Source: Corynebacterium massiliense DSM 45435 | GTDB lineage: Bacteria > Actinomycetota > Actinomycetes > Mycobacteriales > Mycobacteriaceae | DNA length: 64,000 bases | Direction: 5' to 3' | NCBI RefSeq assembly: GCF_028609805.1 | Contig: NZ_CP063189.1 | Location: 558,001-622,000 of the forward strand | Notes under the pieces: model-generated | Told to the model about the DNA's origin: nothing | Databases searched by the model: none | Seen by the model: the letters and a program-made list of their open reading frames with translations, nothing else | Translations under genes and position numbers: made by a program | Shown: positions 44,933 to 53,322 of the stretch, piece after piece | Layout: the number at the start of each line of letters is the position of its first letter | Position numbering within the stretch: the first letter of the stretch is position 1

Positions 44933-46108
44933 CTACAGCAATGCGGCTATCGGCAGTCCCACCGCGAACGGCGCGAGCATAAGCCCGTACATTACGTAGC
45001 TGCTCCAGCGCACCGTCACCCCGGAACGGGCGAGTTGGTCGTGCCACAGCAGGGTGGCCAGCGAGGCCCACGGCGTGACGATGGCCCCCGCATTCACCCC
45101 AACCAAAAGCGCGAGGGCTCCGCGTACATCCTCCGCGGCTGGCTCCACGAGGAAGTATGCCGGCAGGTTGTTCAGCACGTTTGCGCTCACCGCGCCGAGC
45201 CCGCCGACCGCGAAGAGCCGCGCGCCCCCGGTGGCGGGGATGAGCGCGCGGAGGTGCTCCGCTCCTACCAGGGTGATCGCTAACGTCGCCAGTACCGACA
45301 TCGCGGCTGTCAGCAGCAGCGAGTTCCACGGGATAAGGGACCAGCGCAGCGCCTGCCGTTCATCCGGCCCGCCGGCCCAGCAGACCAGCGCCATCAACCC
45401 GGCCGCCGCGCCCGCGGGCACCCAGTAGGGGACCGGCAGGAAAAGTGCTGGGATGAGCACCGCCAAGATGACGAGCGCCCAGCGGGCGCTGCGTGACGAT
45501 GCCCCGCTTATCGCCGCGCCACTCATCGATGCCCCGCTCGTCACCCGCCCGCGGGAGGCCGCAAACGCCGCACCTACAGCGACGAGCGCAACGGCGAGCG
45601 CGGCAAAGCCCACTCGGTGCGCCTGGGTAAAGAAGTCGGCGGTGGAGGAGAAGTACCCGCCGCCCTCAGCGAGCAGATTGGTCAGATTCGACACGGGGAG
45701 AAGCAGCGATCCGATATTGGCTACCCAGACGACGGCCAGCGCCATGGGGAGCACGGGCAAACGATGCCGGCGCGCGACGAGGACCGCCAGGGGAGTGACC
45801 AAAAGCGCCGCGGTATCGAGGGACAAGAAGATGGTCGCGGCGGCGGTAAGAACCACTACCCAGCTGGCCGCAACTGCCGAGCCGCACGCGCTGGGCGTGA
45901 GCCTGTCGATGCCCCCAGCAACCACGTGGAACACGCCCAGTTGGCTCGCGATGTTGACCACCACGGACAGCGCCGCCACAAATGCGAGAACGGGCGCGAG
46001 GCGGGCGGCGAGGGAGGCGGCGGCAGACGCCTCGACGGCTGTGAGCGCCACGCCGCCGGCAACCAAGACAGCTGACAGCAGGCGGGTCGAGCGTGGTGGC
46101 ATTGGCAC
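44933..46108 (-). CDS. SLC13/ArsB-like membrane permease
   Basis: This 391-residue protein has ~11 hydrophobic helices of the ion-transporter (ArsB/NhaD/SLC13) superfamily. Repeated motifs are SLDTAALLVTPLAVLVARR, VANIGSLLLPVSNLTNLLA and NNLPAYFLVEPAA followed by LLVGVNAGAIVTPWASLATLLW. The duplicated NIGS/NLT and NAGA/TPW segments are the usual discontinuous-helix sites. The substrate is not evident; no ars regulator is adjacent. GTG 46108 follows a TACAGT box by 8 nt, implying a leaderless mRNA; ATG 46102 is an alternative. Confidence 0.85.
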   Translation of the reverse strand: MPMPPRSTRLLSAVLVAGGVALTAVEASAAASLAARLAPVLAFVAALSVVVNIASQLGVFHVVAGGIDRLTPSACGSAVAASWVVVLTAAATIFLSLDTAALLVTPLAVLVARRHRLPVLPMALAVVWVANIGSLLLPVSNLTNLLAEGGGYFSSTADFFTQAHRVGFAALAVALVAVGAAFAASRGRVTSGASMSGAAISGASSRSARWALVILAVLIPALFLPVPYWVPAGAAAGLMALVCWAGGPDERQALRWSLIPWNSLLLTAAMSVLATLAITLVGAEHLRALIPATGGARLFAVGGLGAVSANVLNNLPAYFLVEPAAEDVRGALALLVGVNAGAIVTPWASLATLLWHDQLARSGVTVRWSSYVMYGLMLAPFAVGLPIAALL

Positions 46109-46121
46109 GGAATACGACTGT

Positions 46122-46153
46122 AGCCGCCCCGCCGAGAGCGGCGAGACGGCTAC
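46122..46153. terminator. Hairpin between DoxX-like and SLC13-like genes
   Basis: TAGCCG...CGCCG / CGGCG...CGGCTA form an interrupted stem around an AGAG loop (46122-46153). It lies after the minus-strand DoxX-like gene and overlaps the SLC13 promoter area. T-runs are poor; moderate support. Confidence 0.4.
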
Positions 46154-46174
46154 GAAAGTAAGTGGAAGCGCGTG

Positions 46175-46651
46175 TTACTTCTGGTTCGGCAGCGCCATCA
46201 GGGCGGCGCCGATGGCAACGAGCCAGGAATCCTTAGCCAGCGGGAGGCCCTTCTGGGACGGGCGGATGCCGTCGTCTTCGGTGTTCTCATCGTTGCCGAA
46301 GTACATGGTGAGCAGTCCGGAACCGAAGGTGGTCAGCACGAGGCCCGCGAGGCGGTTCGGGATGAACGGGGCGATAAGAGCGGAGCCGATGCCGATCTCG
46401 GAGTAGGCGATGGCCTTAGCGAAGGTATCCGCGTCGAGCTCGTTGACGGCCGGGATGCCGGTGGCGGCCATGCCCTGCAGGCCCTCGGCCCCCTCGCCCT
46501 TGAGGCCGAGCTTGTTGATGCCCGAGTTCACCACGAATAGGCCAACCGGCAGACGCAGCAGGGTGGAGGCGAGCTTGGTGCGGCCCTTGGACACTTCCTT
46601 GTCCTTCTTCAGGGAGAAGCCGGACTTAGCAGCAGACTTGAAAATACCCAT
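46175..46651 (-). CDS. DoxX-like membrane protein
   Basis: This 158-residue protein has four predicted helices. Residues 1-25 are basic, then LLRLPVGLFVVNSGINKLGL, a loop, then FAKAIAYSEIGIGSALIAPFI, LAGLVLTTFGSGLLTMYF, and a last helix WLVAIGAALMALP. The layout RLxxGxxxxxxGxxKL fits DoxX-type proteins. ATG 46651 is used; AAAGGAG lies 13 nt upstream, a long spacing. It is a single-gene unit between the SLC13-like and Q/Y/G-rich membrane proteins. Function unknown. Confidence 0.72.
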   Translation of the reverse strand: MGIFKSAAKSGFSLKKDKEVSKGRTKLASTLLRLPVGLFVVNSGINKLGLKGEGAEGLQGMAATGIPAVNELDADTFAKAIAYSEIGIGSALIAPFIPNRLAGLVLTTFGSGLLTMYFGNDENTEDDGIRPSQKGLPLAKDSWLVAIGAALMALPNQK

Positions 46652-46794
46652 GACTGTGTAGGTACTCCTTTTCTCTAAGAGGCGTTGTTTTATCAACAAC
46701 CGTACCAGCGCTAAAGCGTATTCCGGCCGGGGTTGATAGGGGGTGGGCGGTAAGCGAAGGGGGGGTAGGTAAGGCGGGAGTGAGGGCGGGCAGC

Positions 46795-47649
46795 CTAAGA
46801 AATGTTGACTACCGCATGGTTGCCGCCGCTGCACCGCACGAAGCTGCCCTGGTCGCTGCAGTGCATCGTGTAGGTCGTGCCGGTCACCGGGCTGTAGGCC
46901 CCGATGGTCGCGTTGACGTCGCCGGTGGCGTTGTAGTTCGAGATGTAGGCATCGCGCACCGAATCGACAAACGGGCCACTGGTCGGAGTGCCGGGCTCGG
47001 CCCAGGCGTTGGAGAAGGAACGCTTCGGTTCTTTCTCCGGTTCTGGATCCTTCTTCTCCACAGTGGCGCCGGCGCCTTCGTTGTTATCCGCGTCGTCGCC
47101 GGCCGCTTCATCTGCGGTCGACGTGACGGTCACGATTTCGTCAGAGCCGGCGCCATTTTCCTCGGAGTCGGATCCGGCACCGGCACCGGAACCAGACCCG
47201 GATCCGCCGAACCATCCTTGGGTTACCCCGAAAAGCGCGACAGCCGTGGCGAGGATGCCGAGGGTCAGCAGGGTAATAAGGGCCCAGAGCCAACCGGGCG
47301 TGCGGGACTTTCGGGCACCGTCCTCGTATGCGGGCTCGTAGCTGCCGGACTCGTAATACGCCTGTTGCCCGTAGTTCTGCTGGGAGTAACCCTGCTGGGG
47401 ATTCCCTTGCTGTGGCTGGGCGAATCCCTGGTTTGAGTATCCCTGGTTGGAATACCCCTGGCTCTGATAGCTCTGGGTGGGAAAGACCTGCTCGTTAGAC
47501 GGGGTCGACTGGGACGCCGATGCCGACGGGTACGCGCGGGTTTCTGCAAAGCCCGACTGCCCGTTGCTCGGAGTGGCCCACGCGCTCGTTTCCGGGTAGC
47601 GGGAGTAAGAATCACCCGAGCCGTTGTAGGGGTCTTGTGACTTAGCCAT
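46795..47649 (-). CDS. Membrane protein with Q/Y/G-rich (prion-like) cytoplasmic tail
   Basis: This is a 284-residue protein. Residues ~1-108 are low-complexity, rich in Ser, Gln, Tyr, Asn and Gly, with a tandem unit QGYSN repeated and then FAQPQQGNPQQGYSQQ. One membrane helix follows (~118-140, TPGWLWALITLLTLGILATAVALF). An acidic Gly/Ser/Asp linker and a C-terminal domain of ~70 residues with two Cys (HCSDQGSFVRCSGG) complete it. The topology is cytoplasmic tail in, domain out. ATG 47649 has AAAGG upstream. No family recognised; related architectures occur in corynebacterial cell-wall proteins. Confidence 0.8.
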   Translation of the reverse strand: MAKSQDPYNGSGDSYSRYPETSAWATPSNGQSGFAETRAYPSASASQSTPSNEQVFPTQSYQSQGYSNQGYSNQGFAQPQQGNPQQGYSQQNYGQQAYYESGSYEPAYEDGARKSRTPGWLWALITLLTLGILATAVALFGVTQGWFGGSGSGSGAGAGSDSEENGAGSDEIVTVTSTADEAAGDDADNNEGAGATVEKKDPEPEKEPKRSFSNAWAEPGTPTSGPFVDSVRDAYISNYNATGDVNATIGAYSPVTGTTYTMHCSDQGSFVRCSGGNHAVVNIS

Positions 47650-47767
47650 TGTCACGCCTTTCGGTTCGTCACACGCACGGTTAGCTTCTCTTGGAGAAAG
47701 CTTAGTGGCGCGGATCGCAAAATTCAGGAGGCATACCGAGCCCCACCGCCCACAAGCCCCACAGGTC

Positions 47768-48190
47768 TCAGCGCTGGGTAAGGCGCGGGAAGACGTGCTC
47801 TGTAAGCAGGGGAGCCAACGCCACAGACCTATTTGCGTGCGGGTAAGGATCCACCCACGCGTACTCTTCGATCTCCGCGGTCAGCTGGATGTCTGCCTGG
47901 TCAATGTGGTGGTCGGAGGCAAAGACCGTCGCGTGGACGTCGCGCCCGGCTTCGTTGGCGGCGGGGGCGAGGTAGGCATCGATAAGCGCGAGCGAATCCG
48001 CGGGGACTGCCATACCGAGCTCCTCGGCCACCTCGCGGACCGCTGCCTGCTGGGGGCTTTCGCCTTCCTCCGGCTTCCCGCCGGGGAACATGAAGGCGGC
48101 CGTGCCGCGCTTGCGCACGCACAGTACCTCCCCGCGGGCATTGCGGAAGACGACGGCGGACACGTAAATCGGGGAGGCCTTTGAAGACAT
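47768..48190 (-). CDS. Nudix hydrolase
   Basis: This 140-residue protein carries the Nudix box GGKPEEGESPQQAAVREVAEELGM (G-x5-E-x7-REVxEExGM), which binds Mg and hydrolyses nucleoside diphosphate-linked substrates. Flanking features YVSAVVFRNARGEVLCVRKRG and EIEEYAWVDPYP fit MutT-like house-cleaning enzymes. ATG 48190 (MSSKASPIYVS) is chosen; upstream frame extension is not conserved-looking. Substrate unknown. Confidence 0.93.
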   Translation of the reverse strand: MSSKASPIYVSAVVFRNARGEVLCVRKRGTAAFMFPGGKPEEGESPQQAAVREVAEELGMAVPADSLALIDAYLAPAANEAGRDVHATVFASDHHIDQADIQLTAEIEEYAWVDPYPHANRSVALAPLLTEHVFPRLTQR

Positions 48191-48347
48191 GGCGGTGATG
48201 GTACCCGGCAGTCTGTGGGAACGATAACGGCTCGGAAACAATCGTCTGAAGCGTTCCCGCTAACGCGGCTTCGCGTGAGACTCTAGTTGCTGACTGTGGC
48301 TGAAGTAGCCGAATTGGCAGCACGATGTGAGAGAGAAAGAGGTTTCA

Positions 48348-49919
48348 ATGCCGCGCATGTCGCGCCTGGGGAAGGTGCTGGTCGGATCAGGTTTTGCGGG
48401 GGCTGCGTTCTGGTTCGCGCCCGCCGCAGGAGCCCAGGAAGTGCCGAGTCCGGTCGTGGATTCCGCTGGGTTTGTCAATGGCATCCGCTCCGATCTGGCG
48501 CAGTGGGGGATCCAAACGCCCGAGGTGGATCCGGCGGTGACCGACTCGGTGGATAGTGCGGTCAAGGACGTGGTTCCAGGGGCCGTGGGGCCTGACGATG
48601 CCGCACCGGCCACCCTCGACCCGGCACTGTCTGCGCGCGAGAGCAGCCAGGACATCGCCCGTTCCGTAGCAGAAGAGGCCGCCGAGGCGACCGGTACGAA
48701 GATTCCGAAGCCGTTCGCGTCCAGCGATACGTCTGCCAACCTGAACACTGAGACGCTCGACCTGGACGAGCAGGACCCGTACGCGAGCCAGGCGCCGGAG
48801 GCGGCAGCGGGTGCGCAGAACGGTAGCGACCAGGCGGGCGCAGCGCCGGCCGGTGCCAACCAGGCCGACGACCCAGCCGCCGCAAACCCAGCCGCCGCAA
48901 ACCCAAAGGCTGATAACTCGGACGCCGGTAAGTCCGCGGCCGGTAAGGCCGTCGCCGCCCCGGCGCAGCCGGACCCGCTTGCGCAGGCGCAGTGGTTCTG
49001 GGACAACGCACAGAAGGACCCAAAGGGCGCGGTGAAGTTCCTCGCGCGGGAGGCCACCCAGCCGGAGTTCCGCCCGATGAACGCCGACCCGTACTACCGC
49101 TGGCGCAACGACGGCTTTTCCAAGTTCATGGCGGGCAAGCCGGACGCGGAGTACGTGCTCAACCGCGTGCCGGATTCCTACTTCGACGCCCCGGAGGCGC
49201 CGGTGGAGTCCGGCATCGTCCAGGCGCAGGGTAAGTCCCTGTACGGGCCGGGCACCCCGGTCTTCGTCGGTGACGACATGATCTGCACCATGGCCGCCGC
49301 GGGTAACGATGCCGCCGGCCGCAAGGTGGGCCTGACCGCCGGCCACTGCGGCAACGTGGGTGACAACGTCGTGTCCATGGACTCGCCGCAGGTAGGCCCC
49401 AGCGGCACCGTGGCGGTGCGTAACGATGCCCTGGATTTCTCCGTCGTGGAACTCGGTTCCAACGCGGAGGTCACCCGCTCCTATAACGGTGTGACCATCG
49501 ATGATTTCGGCGCGCCGTCGCAGCCGGGGGAGAAGATCACCAAGAAGGGTGTGGCCAGCAACGAGACGACCGGCACGACCATCGCTAACACAAACACCAT
49601 GCAGTTGGCGCAGCTGTGCGCGATGCCGGGTGACTCCGGCGCGCCGGTGATGAAAGACGGCAAGCTTGTCGGCATGGTCAACGGGGGGCTCATCCGTGAC
49701 TTCGACTGCCGCACCCCGCTGCAGGGCGATTTCCACTCGCCGACGTTTGTGGTCAACGCCGAAGACGTGGTCAACCAGCTCAACACGCAGGGCGGCGTGG
49801 GCGCCGGTTTCCAGCTACCGGAGGAGCGGGACTTCACCAAGCTCACCCCGGAGGAGGAAGCGGATCGCGCTGCCGCCGTGCAGGCGACGCTGAAGAAACT
49901 GCAGACGCAGAAGGCATAA
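48348..49919 (+). CDS. Secreted trypsin-like (S1) serine protease
   Basis: This 523-residue protein has a Sec signal peptide (~residues 1-29, ending AGAQE) and a long acidic/Ala-rich pro-region (~30-205, with NPAAANPKA-type repeats). A chymotrypsin-fold catalytic domain follows. The triad is visible as His333 (LTAGHCG), Asp363 (LDFSVVEL) and Ser430 (MPGDSGAPV), with Cys pairs around His and Ser. ATG 48348 is chosen after AGAGG. It is a stand-alone gene with its own terminator. The large pro-region suggests regulated activation. Likely an exoprotease; targets unknown. Confidence 0.9.
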   Translation: MPRMSRLGKVLVGSGFAGAAFWFAPAAGAQEVPSPVVDSAGFVNGIRSDLAQWGIQTPEVDPAVTDSVDSAVKDVVPGAVGPDDAAPATLDPALSARESSQDIARSVAEEAAEATGTKIPKPFASSDTSANLNTETLDLDEQDPYASQAPEAAAGAQNGSDQAGAAPAGANQADDPAAANPAAANPKADNSDAGKSAAGKAVAAPAQPDPLAQAQWFWDNAQKDPKGAVKFLAREATQPEFRPMNADPYYRWRNDGFSKFMAGKPDAEYVLNRVPDSYFDAPEAPVESGIVQAQGKSLYGPGTPVFVGDDMICTMAAAGNDAAGRKVGLTAGHCGNVGDNVVSMDSPQVGPSGTVAVRNDALDFSVVELGSNAEVTRSYNGVTIDDFGAPSQPGEKITKKGVASNETTGTTIANTNTMQLAQLCAMPGDSGAPVMKDGKLVGMVNGGLIRDFDCRTPLQGDFHSPTFVVNAEDVVNQLNTQGGVGAGFQLPEERDFTKLTPEEEADRAAAVQATLKKLQTQKA

Positions 49920-49938
49920 CCGGGCAAATGTTACGGCG

Positions 49939-49986
49939 GCGCCGCCGCCGGGGGAGGGGATGAGACCCGTCTCGGCGGCGCTTTTT
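49939..49986 (+). terminator. Rho-independent terminator of the S1 protease gene
   Basis: GCGCCGCCG (49939-49947) pairs with CGGCGGCGC (49973-49981) followed by TTTTT. The loop is 25 nt long and G-rich. Confidence 0.8.
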
Positions 49987-50005
49987 GAGAAAGTGTGGAA
50001 CCGCA

Positions 50006-50058
50006 ATACCTTGCAATGCAAGGTATGTTGGGATAGTTTTAACCTTGTAATGCAAAGT
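50006..50058. promoter_or_regulatory. Twin palindromic operators before the PadR gene
   Basis: A perfect 21-bp palindrome (arms ATACCTTGCA / TGCAAGGTAT around one A, 50006-50026) is followed by a second, imperfect copy ACCTTGTAATGCAAAGT at 50042-50058. The centres are 34 bp apart, about three helical turns. The second copy ends 17 bp before the PadR start codon. This arrangement fits autoregulation by the PadR protein, and the spacing would allow cooperative binding. Confidence 0.75.
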
Positions 50059-50075
50059 ACCAACTGGGAGGTGTT

Positions 50076-50414
50076 GTGGCACCGCGGCAAAAGCCGACCC
50101 AGCTTCGCAAGGGAGCGCTAGAGCTGGCCATTTTGACCTTGTTAGACAGAGAAGAGCTGTACGGGGCGGCCCTGCTGGAACGCCTCGCCGAATACCCCGG
50201 GCTCGTTGCTACTACCGGCACCGTCTACCCGCTTCTAAGTCGCCTGACCGCAAAGGAAGTGGTGCGCAGCCGCTGGGAGGAATCGCCGAAGGGTCCGCCA
50301 CGGAAGTATTACTCGCTGACCGCGGCGGGGTACGAGCTGCGTGATCAGTTGCTCACTGATTTCCAGCAACTTACTGATGACATGAGTGCACTACTCGCGG
50401 AGGGAAAGAAATAA
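50076..50414 (+). CDS. PadR-family transcriptional regulator
   Basis: This 112-residue protein is a PadR winged helix (LRKGALELAILTLLDREELYG, then TGTVYPLLSRLTAKEVVRSRW and GPPRKYYSLTAAGYELRDQLL) with a short C-terminal dimerisation helix. GTG 50076 follows GGGAGG. It is the first gene of the five-gene unit with HAAS, PLDNc, ABC ATPase and permease. PadR proteins of this size usually repress adjacent ABC transporter genes and are released by drugs, lipids or peptides. Twin palindromes upstream are its likely sites. Confidence 0.93.
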   Translation: MAPRQKPTQLRKGALELAILTLLDREELYGAALLERLAEYPGLVATTGTVYPLLSRLTAKEVVRSRWEESPKGPPRKYYSLTAAGYELRDQLLTDFQQLTDDMSALLAEGKK

Positions 50415-50417
50415 GAA

Positions 50418-51269
50418 ATGACCAACCAGAATAATGAGCTCGTTGACACGTACGTGGGTGCTGTTGCTGCCCAGATGTCCGCTTCAGGGGTCGACGAGGC
50501 AGTGGTAGAAGAAGTGATCTCCGTTCAACAAGCACTGCTGTCAGAACTGGCGGAGGACGGTGTCGATCTCGAAGCAGAATTGGGATTACCTCAGGACTAT
50601 GCGACGGAGGTGGCACACGAAGTCGCAGGCGCGGCGGAAGAAGAAAACACTGATACTGCGCCGTGGGGGTTATTTCTGCGGCATGGTCGGAATCGTATCT
50701 GGAACCCGGAAGATCCCCGTGTGTTACAACCGCACCTTCTGGGAATCGGGTGGTCCGTAAACTTTGGCGCACTCGCGGTCCGGCTAGGGCTCATACGTCC
50801 AGATGACGAAGATGTAGACACTCTGAGCTCGATCCCGGCTCCGGTGATCCGCGTCATCTCTGCGGTCCCAGCCGTTCTTACCGTGGCTCAAGCTGTCACG
50901 TTAGTGTCCCAGTGGGAAGAATTGCCCGCACAGCGCGAACGTTTTCAGCCTAGCCGCGGCGGTATGGTCGCCAATCTGGGCATCAGCGGCGCGCTGGCTG
51001 TAATAACCGCGCACGCCGCTAAGCGCGGCGACCGGGAAGACCTGTTAAACACATCGGCGGTAGGAACCCTGCTAGGCGGCGCTGGTCTAACCAGCCTGTG
51101 CGCTCGTGTGGGGAAGAAGAATGATCCCCGGCGAACGTGGGCGCGCGATTCCATCGGCGGGGTCGTCGCGGTGGTGGCAGCGGCGCTTATTGAGGTGGCA
51201 CCCCGCCTGAGCGGGATACGCCGGCTATGGCGCGCCCAGGGGGTGACTGGGCATGGGAGTACACACTGA
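50418..51269 (+). CDS. HAAS-domain membrane protein (PadR partner)
   Basis: This 283-residue protein has a cytoplasmic N-terminal HAAS/DUF1700-like helical domain (residues ~5-75; LVDTYVGAVAAQMSASGVDEAVVEEV). A DUF5808-like segment (HLLGIGWSVNFGALAVRLGLI) and about four membrane helices follow. It starts 3 nt after padR. HAAS proteins are commonly encoded next to PadR regulators and are thought to sense or transmit membrane signals to them; the exact role is inferred. Its 3' end overlaps the PLDNc gene by 17 bp. Confidence 0.78.
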   Translation: MTNQNNELVDTYVGAVAAQMSASGVDEAVVEEVISVQQALLSELAEDGVDLEAELGLPQDYATEVAHEVAGAAEEENTDTAPWGLFLRHGRNRIWNPEDPRVLQPHLLGIGWSVNFGALAVRLGLIRPDDEDVDTLSSIPAPVIRVISAVPAVLTVAQAVTLVSQWEELPAQRERFQPSRGGMVANLGISGALAVITAHAAKRGDREDLLNTSAVGTLLGGAGLTSLCARVGKKNDPRRTWARDSIGGVVAVVAAALIEVAPRLSGIRRLWRAQGVTGHGSTH

Positions 51270-51573
51270 TCTATCCGGCCTGCGAACGGTAAGCCCCACT
51301 CTGTGGGCGATTATCGGCGCCGCGGTTGCGCTACAACTCATTCTCGCTGTCGTAGCGTTGTGGACGCTGCACCACACCCCAGACGATCGGCTGCGCCACT
51401 GCTCAAGGACAACGTGGATGGTAGTCATCGTACTAGCAAACATCGCGGGTCCAGTCGCGTTCTTCACCGCTGGCCGGCGGCGCTATTCGGTGGGAGGCAC
51501 CGGGCGGAAAGAACATGGATCCTCTAAAACGCGGGAGACTATTGACCGGCTCTACGGGGAGGGTAAAAGATGA
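51253..51573 (+). CDS. PLDNc-domain small membrane protein
   Basis: This 106-residue protein has two helices (LWAIIGAAVALQLILAVVALW and MVVIVLANIAGPVAFFTAGR) that form the PLDc_N module, without any phospholipase domain. A basic tail follows. Its place before an ABC ATPase and permease recalls the yxlE-yxlF-yxlG order of Bacillus. ATG 51253 overlaps the HAAS gene, and its stop overlaps the ATPase ATG as ATGA. It probably stabilises or regulates the exporter. Confidence 0.82.
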   Translation: MGVHTDLSGLRTVSPTLWAIIGAAVALQLILAVVALWTLHHTPDDRLRHCSRTTWMVVIVLANIAGPVAFFTAGRRRYSVGGTGRKEHGSSKTRETIDRLYGEGKR

Positions 51574-52403
51574 ACGAAGCCCTTTTAACAACGCGGGGTT
51601 TGCGGAAATCTTTCGGCAGCAAAGAGGTGCTGGCCGGGTTGAATCTGACGGTGCGCCGCGGCGAGGTCTACGGGTTCCTGGGCCGCAACGGGGCCGGGAA
51701 GACTACCGCTATCAAGATCATCCTCGGATTGAGCGCGCATGACGCCGGCATCGTGCAGTCGCAGGCCCGCGCCGTGGGGTTTCTCCCAGACGTACCGCAA
51801 TATCACCCGTGGACGCGCGCGGACGAATTCCTGCGCTACTGCGGGCGGCTCGGCGGGTTGAATGGAAAGTTGCTGGATGAACGCGTCGATCTCATGCTCG
51901 AGCTGTCCCAGCTTTCCGGCACCGCGCAGAAGATAATGGACTTCTCCCGCGGCATGCGCCAGCGTTTGGGCATGGCGCAGGCGCTTATCTGTGCCCCTGA
52001 TCTGCTGATCCTGGACGAGCCGACCTCCGCCTTGGACCCGTTGGGGCGACGCGACGTCCTCGACATGATTTCCGCGCTCAAAGGACAGGCAACCGTGCTT
52101 TTCTCCACGCATTTGCTTGACGATGCCGCCCGCGTCTGCGACCGGGTAGGCATCCTCCACGGTGGCAGTTTGGTAACAGAGTCCACGGTCGCCGACCTCA
52201 CTCAGATGCCTGCTGTGGGATTCGATGTACGCGTCGCAGCAGGCGGCGCAGACGGGGAGGAAGTAACTGCGCAGCGGTCGGTTGACGCAGAAAAGCTGCG
52301 CCGCGATCTCGCCTCTGCAGGGTGGCAGGTGGAGCGGGTGGCACCGCGCCGGCGTTCGTTGGAGGACGCGTTTGTGGAACTTACCGGGAGGGCAGTCGCA
52401 TGA
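51570..52403 (+). CDS. ABC transporter ATPase of the PadR operon
   Basis: This 277-residue ATPase has Walker A GRNGAGKTTAIK, signature FSRGMRQRLGMA (SRGMxQR rather than SGGxxQR, common in this subclass), Walker B LLILDEPTSALDP, and H-loop LFSTHLLDDAARV. The C-terminal extension (~65 residues) ends PRRRSLEDAFVELTGR, typical of ABC-2 exporters of the YxlF/NatA type. It is coupled by ATGA overlaps on both sides. Substrate unknown. Confidence 0.92.
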   Translation: MNEALLTTRGLRKSFGSKEVLAGLNLTVRRGEVYGFLGRNGAGKTTAIKIILGLSAHDAGIVQSQARAVGFLPDVPQYHPWTRADEFLRYCGRLGGLNGKLLDERVDLMLELSQLSGTAQKIMDFSRGMRQRLGMAQALICAPDLLILDEPTSALDPLGRRDVLDMISALKGQATVLFSTHLLDDAARVCDRVGILHGGSLVTESTVADLTQMPAVGFDVRVAAGGADGEEVTAQRSVDAEKLRRDLASAGWQVERVAPRRRSLEDAFVELTGRAVA

Positions 52404-53182
52404 CCGTGGTGCTAGCTAAAGATGTGCAAGAAATCGTGCGGACCTGGCGCGGGTGGGTGTTGGGGCTGGCGTTCGTGTTCACCGCGCTGACCGGGCCGTT
52501 GCTGGCCAAATACATGGGCGAGTTAATTGCCGCTTTTGGTAGCCCAAGCCTGGGCGGTGAGGGTGGGGCCTCGGTGCCCGTGCCGATGTCACAGCCGGAT
52601 GCAGTGACATTCGTCAGCGCGCACGCGCAGTGGGTAAACGACTTGCAGCAAACCGTGGCTCTGGCCGTCAGTTTGGTAGCTGGCTCGGTTTTCGCCAGCG
52701 AATTCCATGAGGGACCGTACTTGTTTACCCTCACCCGTGGTGTCACGCGTGGCGCTTTCATAGTCTCCAAAATGATGGCACTGCTCGGAGTGGCCGGTGC
52801 GCTGCTGGCAAGCGCGACGGCGACGAATGCAGTGGTGACGCGCCTGCTTTACGGCGAAGTAAACCTGGAGAGGTTGGCAGCGGCCAGCGCGCTCTCGTTT
52901 GCCGGATTCGCTTTCATCGCCAGCATCGCTGCGGTGGTAGGAGCGATGACCTTTTCCCCGGTGGGGGCGGCTGCCAGCGCCATTGCCGCGGTGCTGTGTT
53001 TGAGCGTGGTCGGTCTCTGGCCGCCCGCGGCCCGGTGGTCTCCGGCGGGGCTTGGCGCGCAGGCCTCAGAACTGGTTGCAGGTAAGCCGTGGGAGAGCCC
53101 GTGGCCGTTGCTGAGCGCGCTGGTCTTTACCGCTGTGTTGCTTTCCGCTGCGGTGGCGGTTCTGAAGCGCCGAGAACTGTAG
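52400..53182 (+). CDS. ABC-2 type permease of the PadR operon
   Basis: This 260-residue permease has six helices (YxlG/NosY-like), with an extracytoplasmic loop between helices 1 and 2. The block ASEFHEGPYLFTLTRGVTRGAFIVSKMMALL holds the cytoplasmic coupling region. ATG 52400 overlaps the ATPase stop as ATGA; the longer upstream frame is a shadow. It is the last gene of the operon and ends 140 bp before pdxS with no obvious terminator hairpin. Confidence 0.88.
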   Translation: MTVVLAKDVQEIVRTWRGWVLGLAFVFTALTGPLLAKYMGELIAAFGSPSLGGEGGASVPVPMSQPDAVTFVSAHAQWVNDLQQTVALAVSLVAGSVFASEFHEGPYLFTLTRGVTRGAFIVSKMMALLGVAGALLASATATNAVVTRLLYGEVNLERLAAASALSFAGFAFIASIAAVVGAMTFSPVGAAASAIAAVLCLSVVGLWPPAARWSPAGLGAQASELVAGKPWESPWPLLSALVFTAVLLSAAVAVLKRREL

Positions 53183-53322
53183 GTTGTGCGTTAACCGTAC
53201 AGCGAATTAAACGCCCGGAAAATGCCGAAACTGGTGGGCGAGCGCGGTAAATTCGTACACGTTGCTAGCGGGGCGGGCAAAGAGTTGCCTGTCCTAATAC
53301 GCCCAGCAGAAAGGTGGATTCC

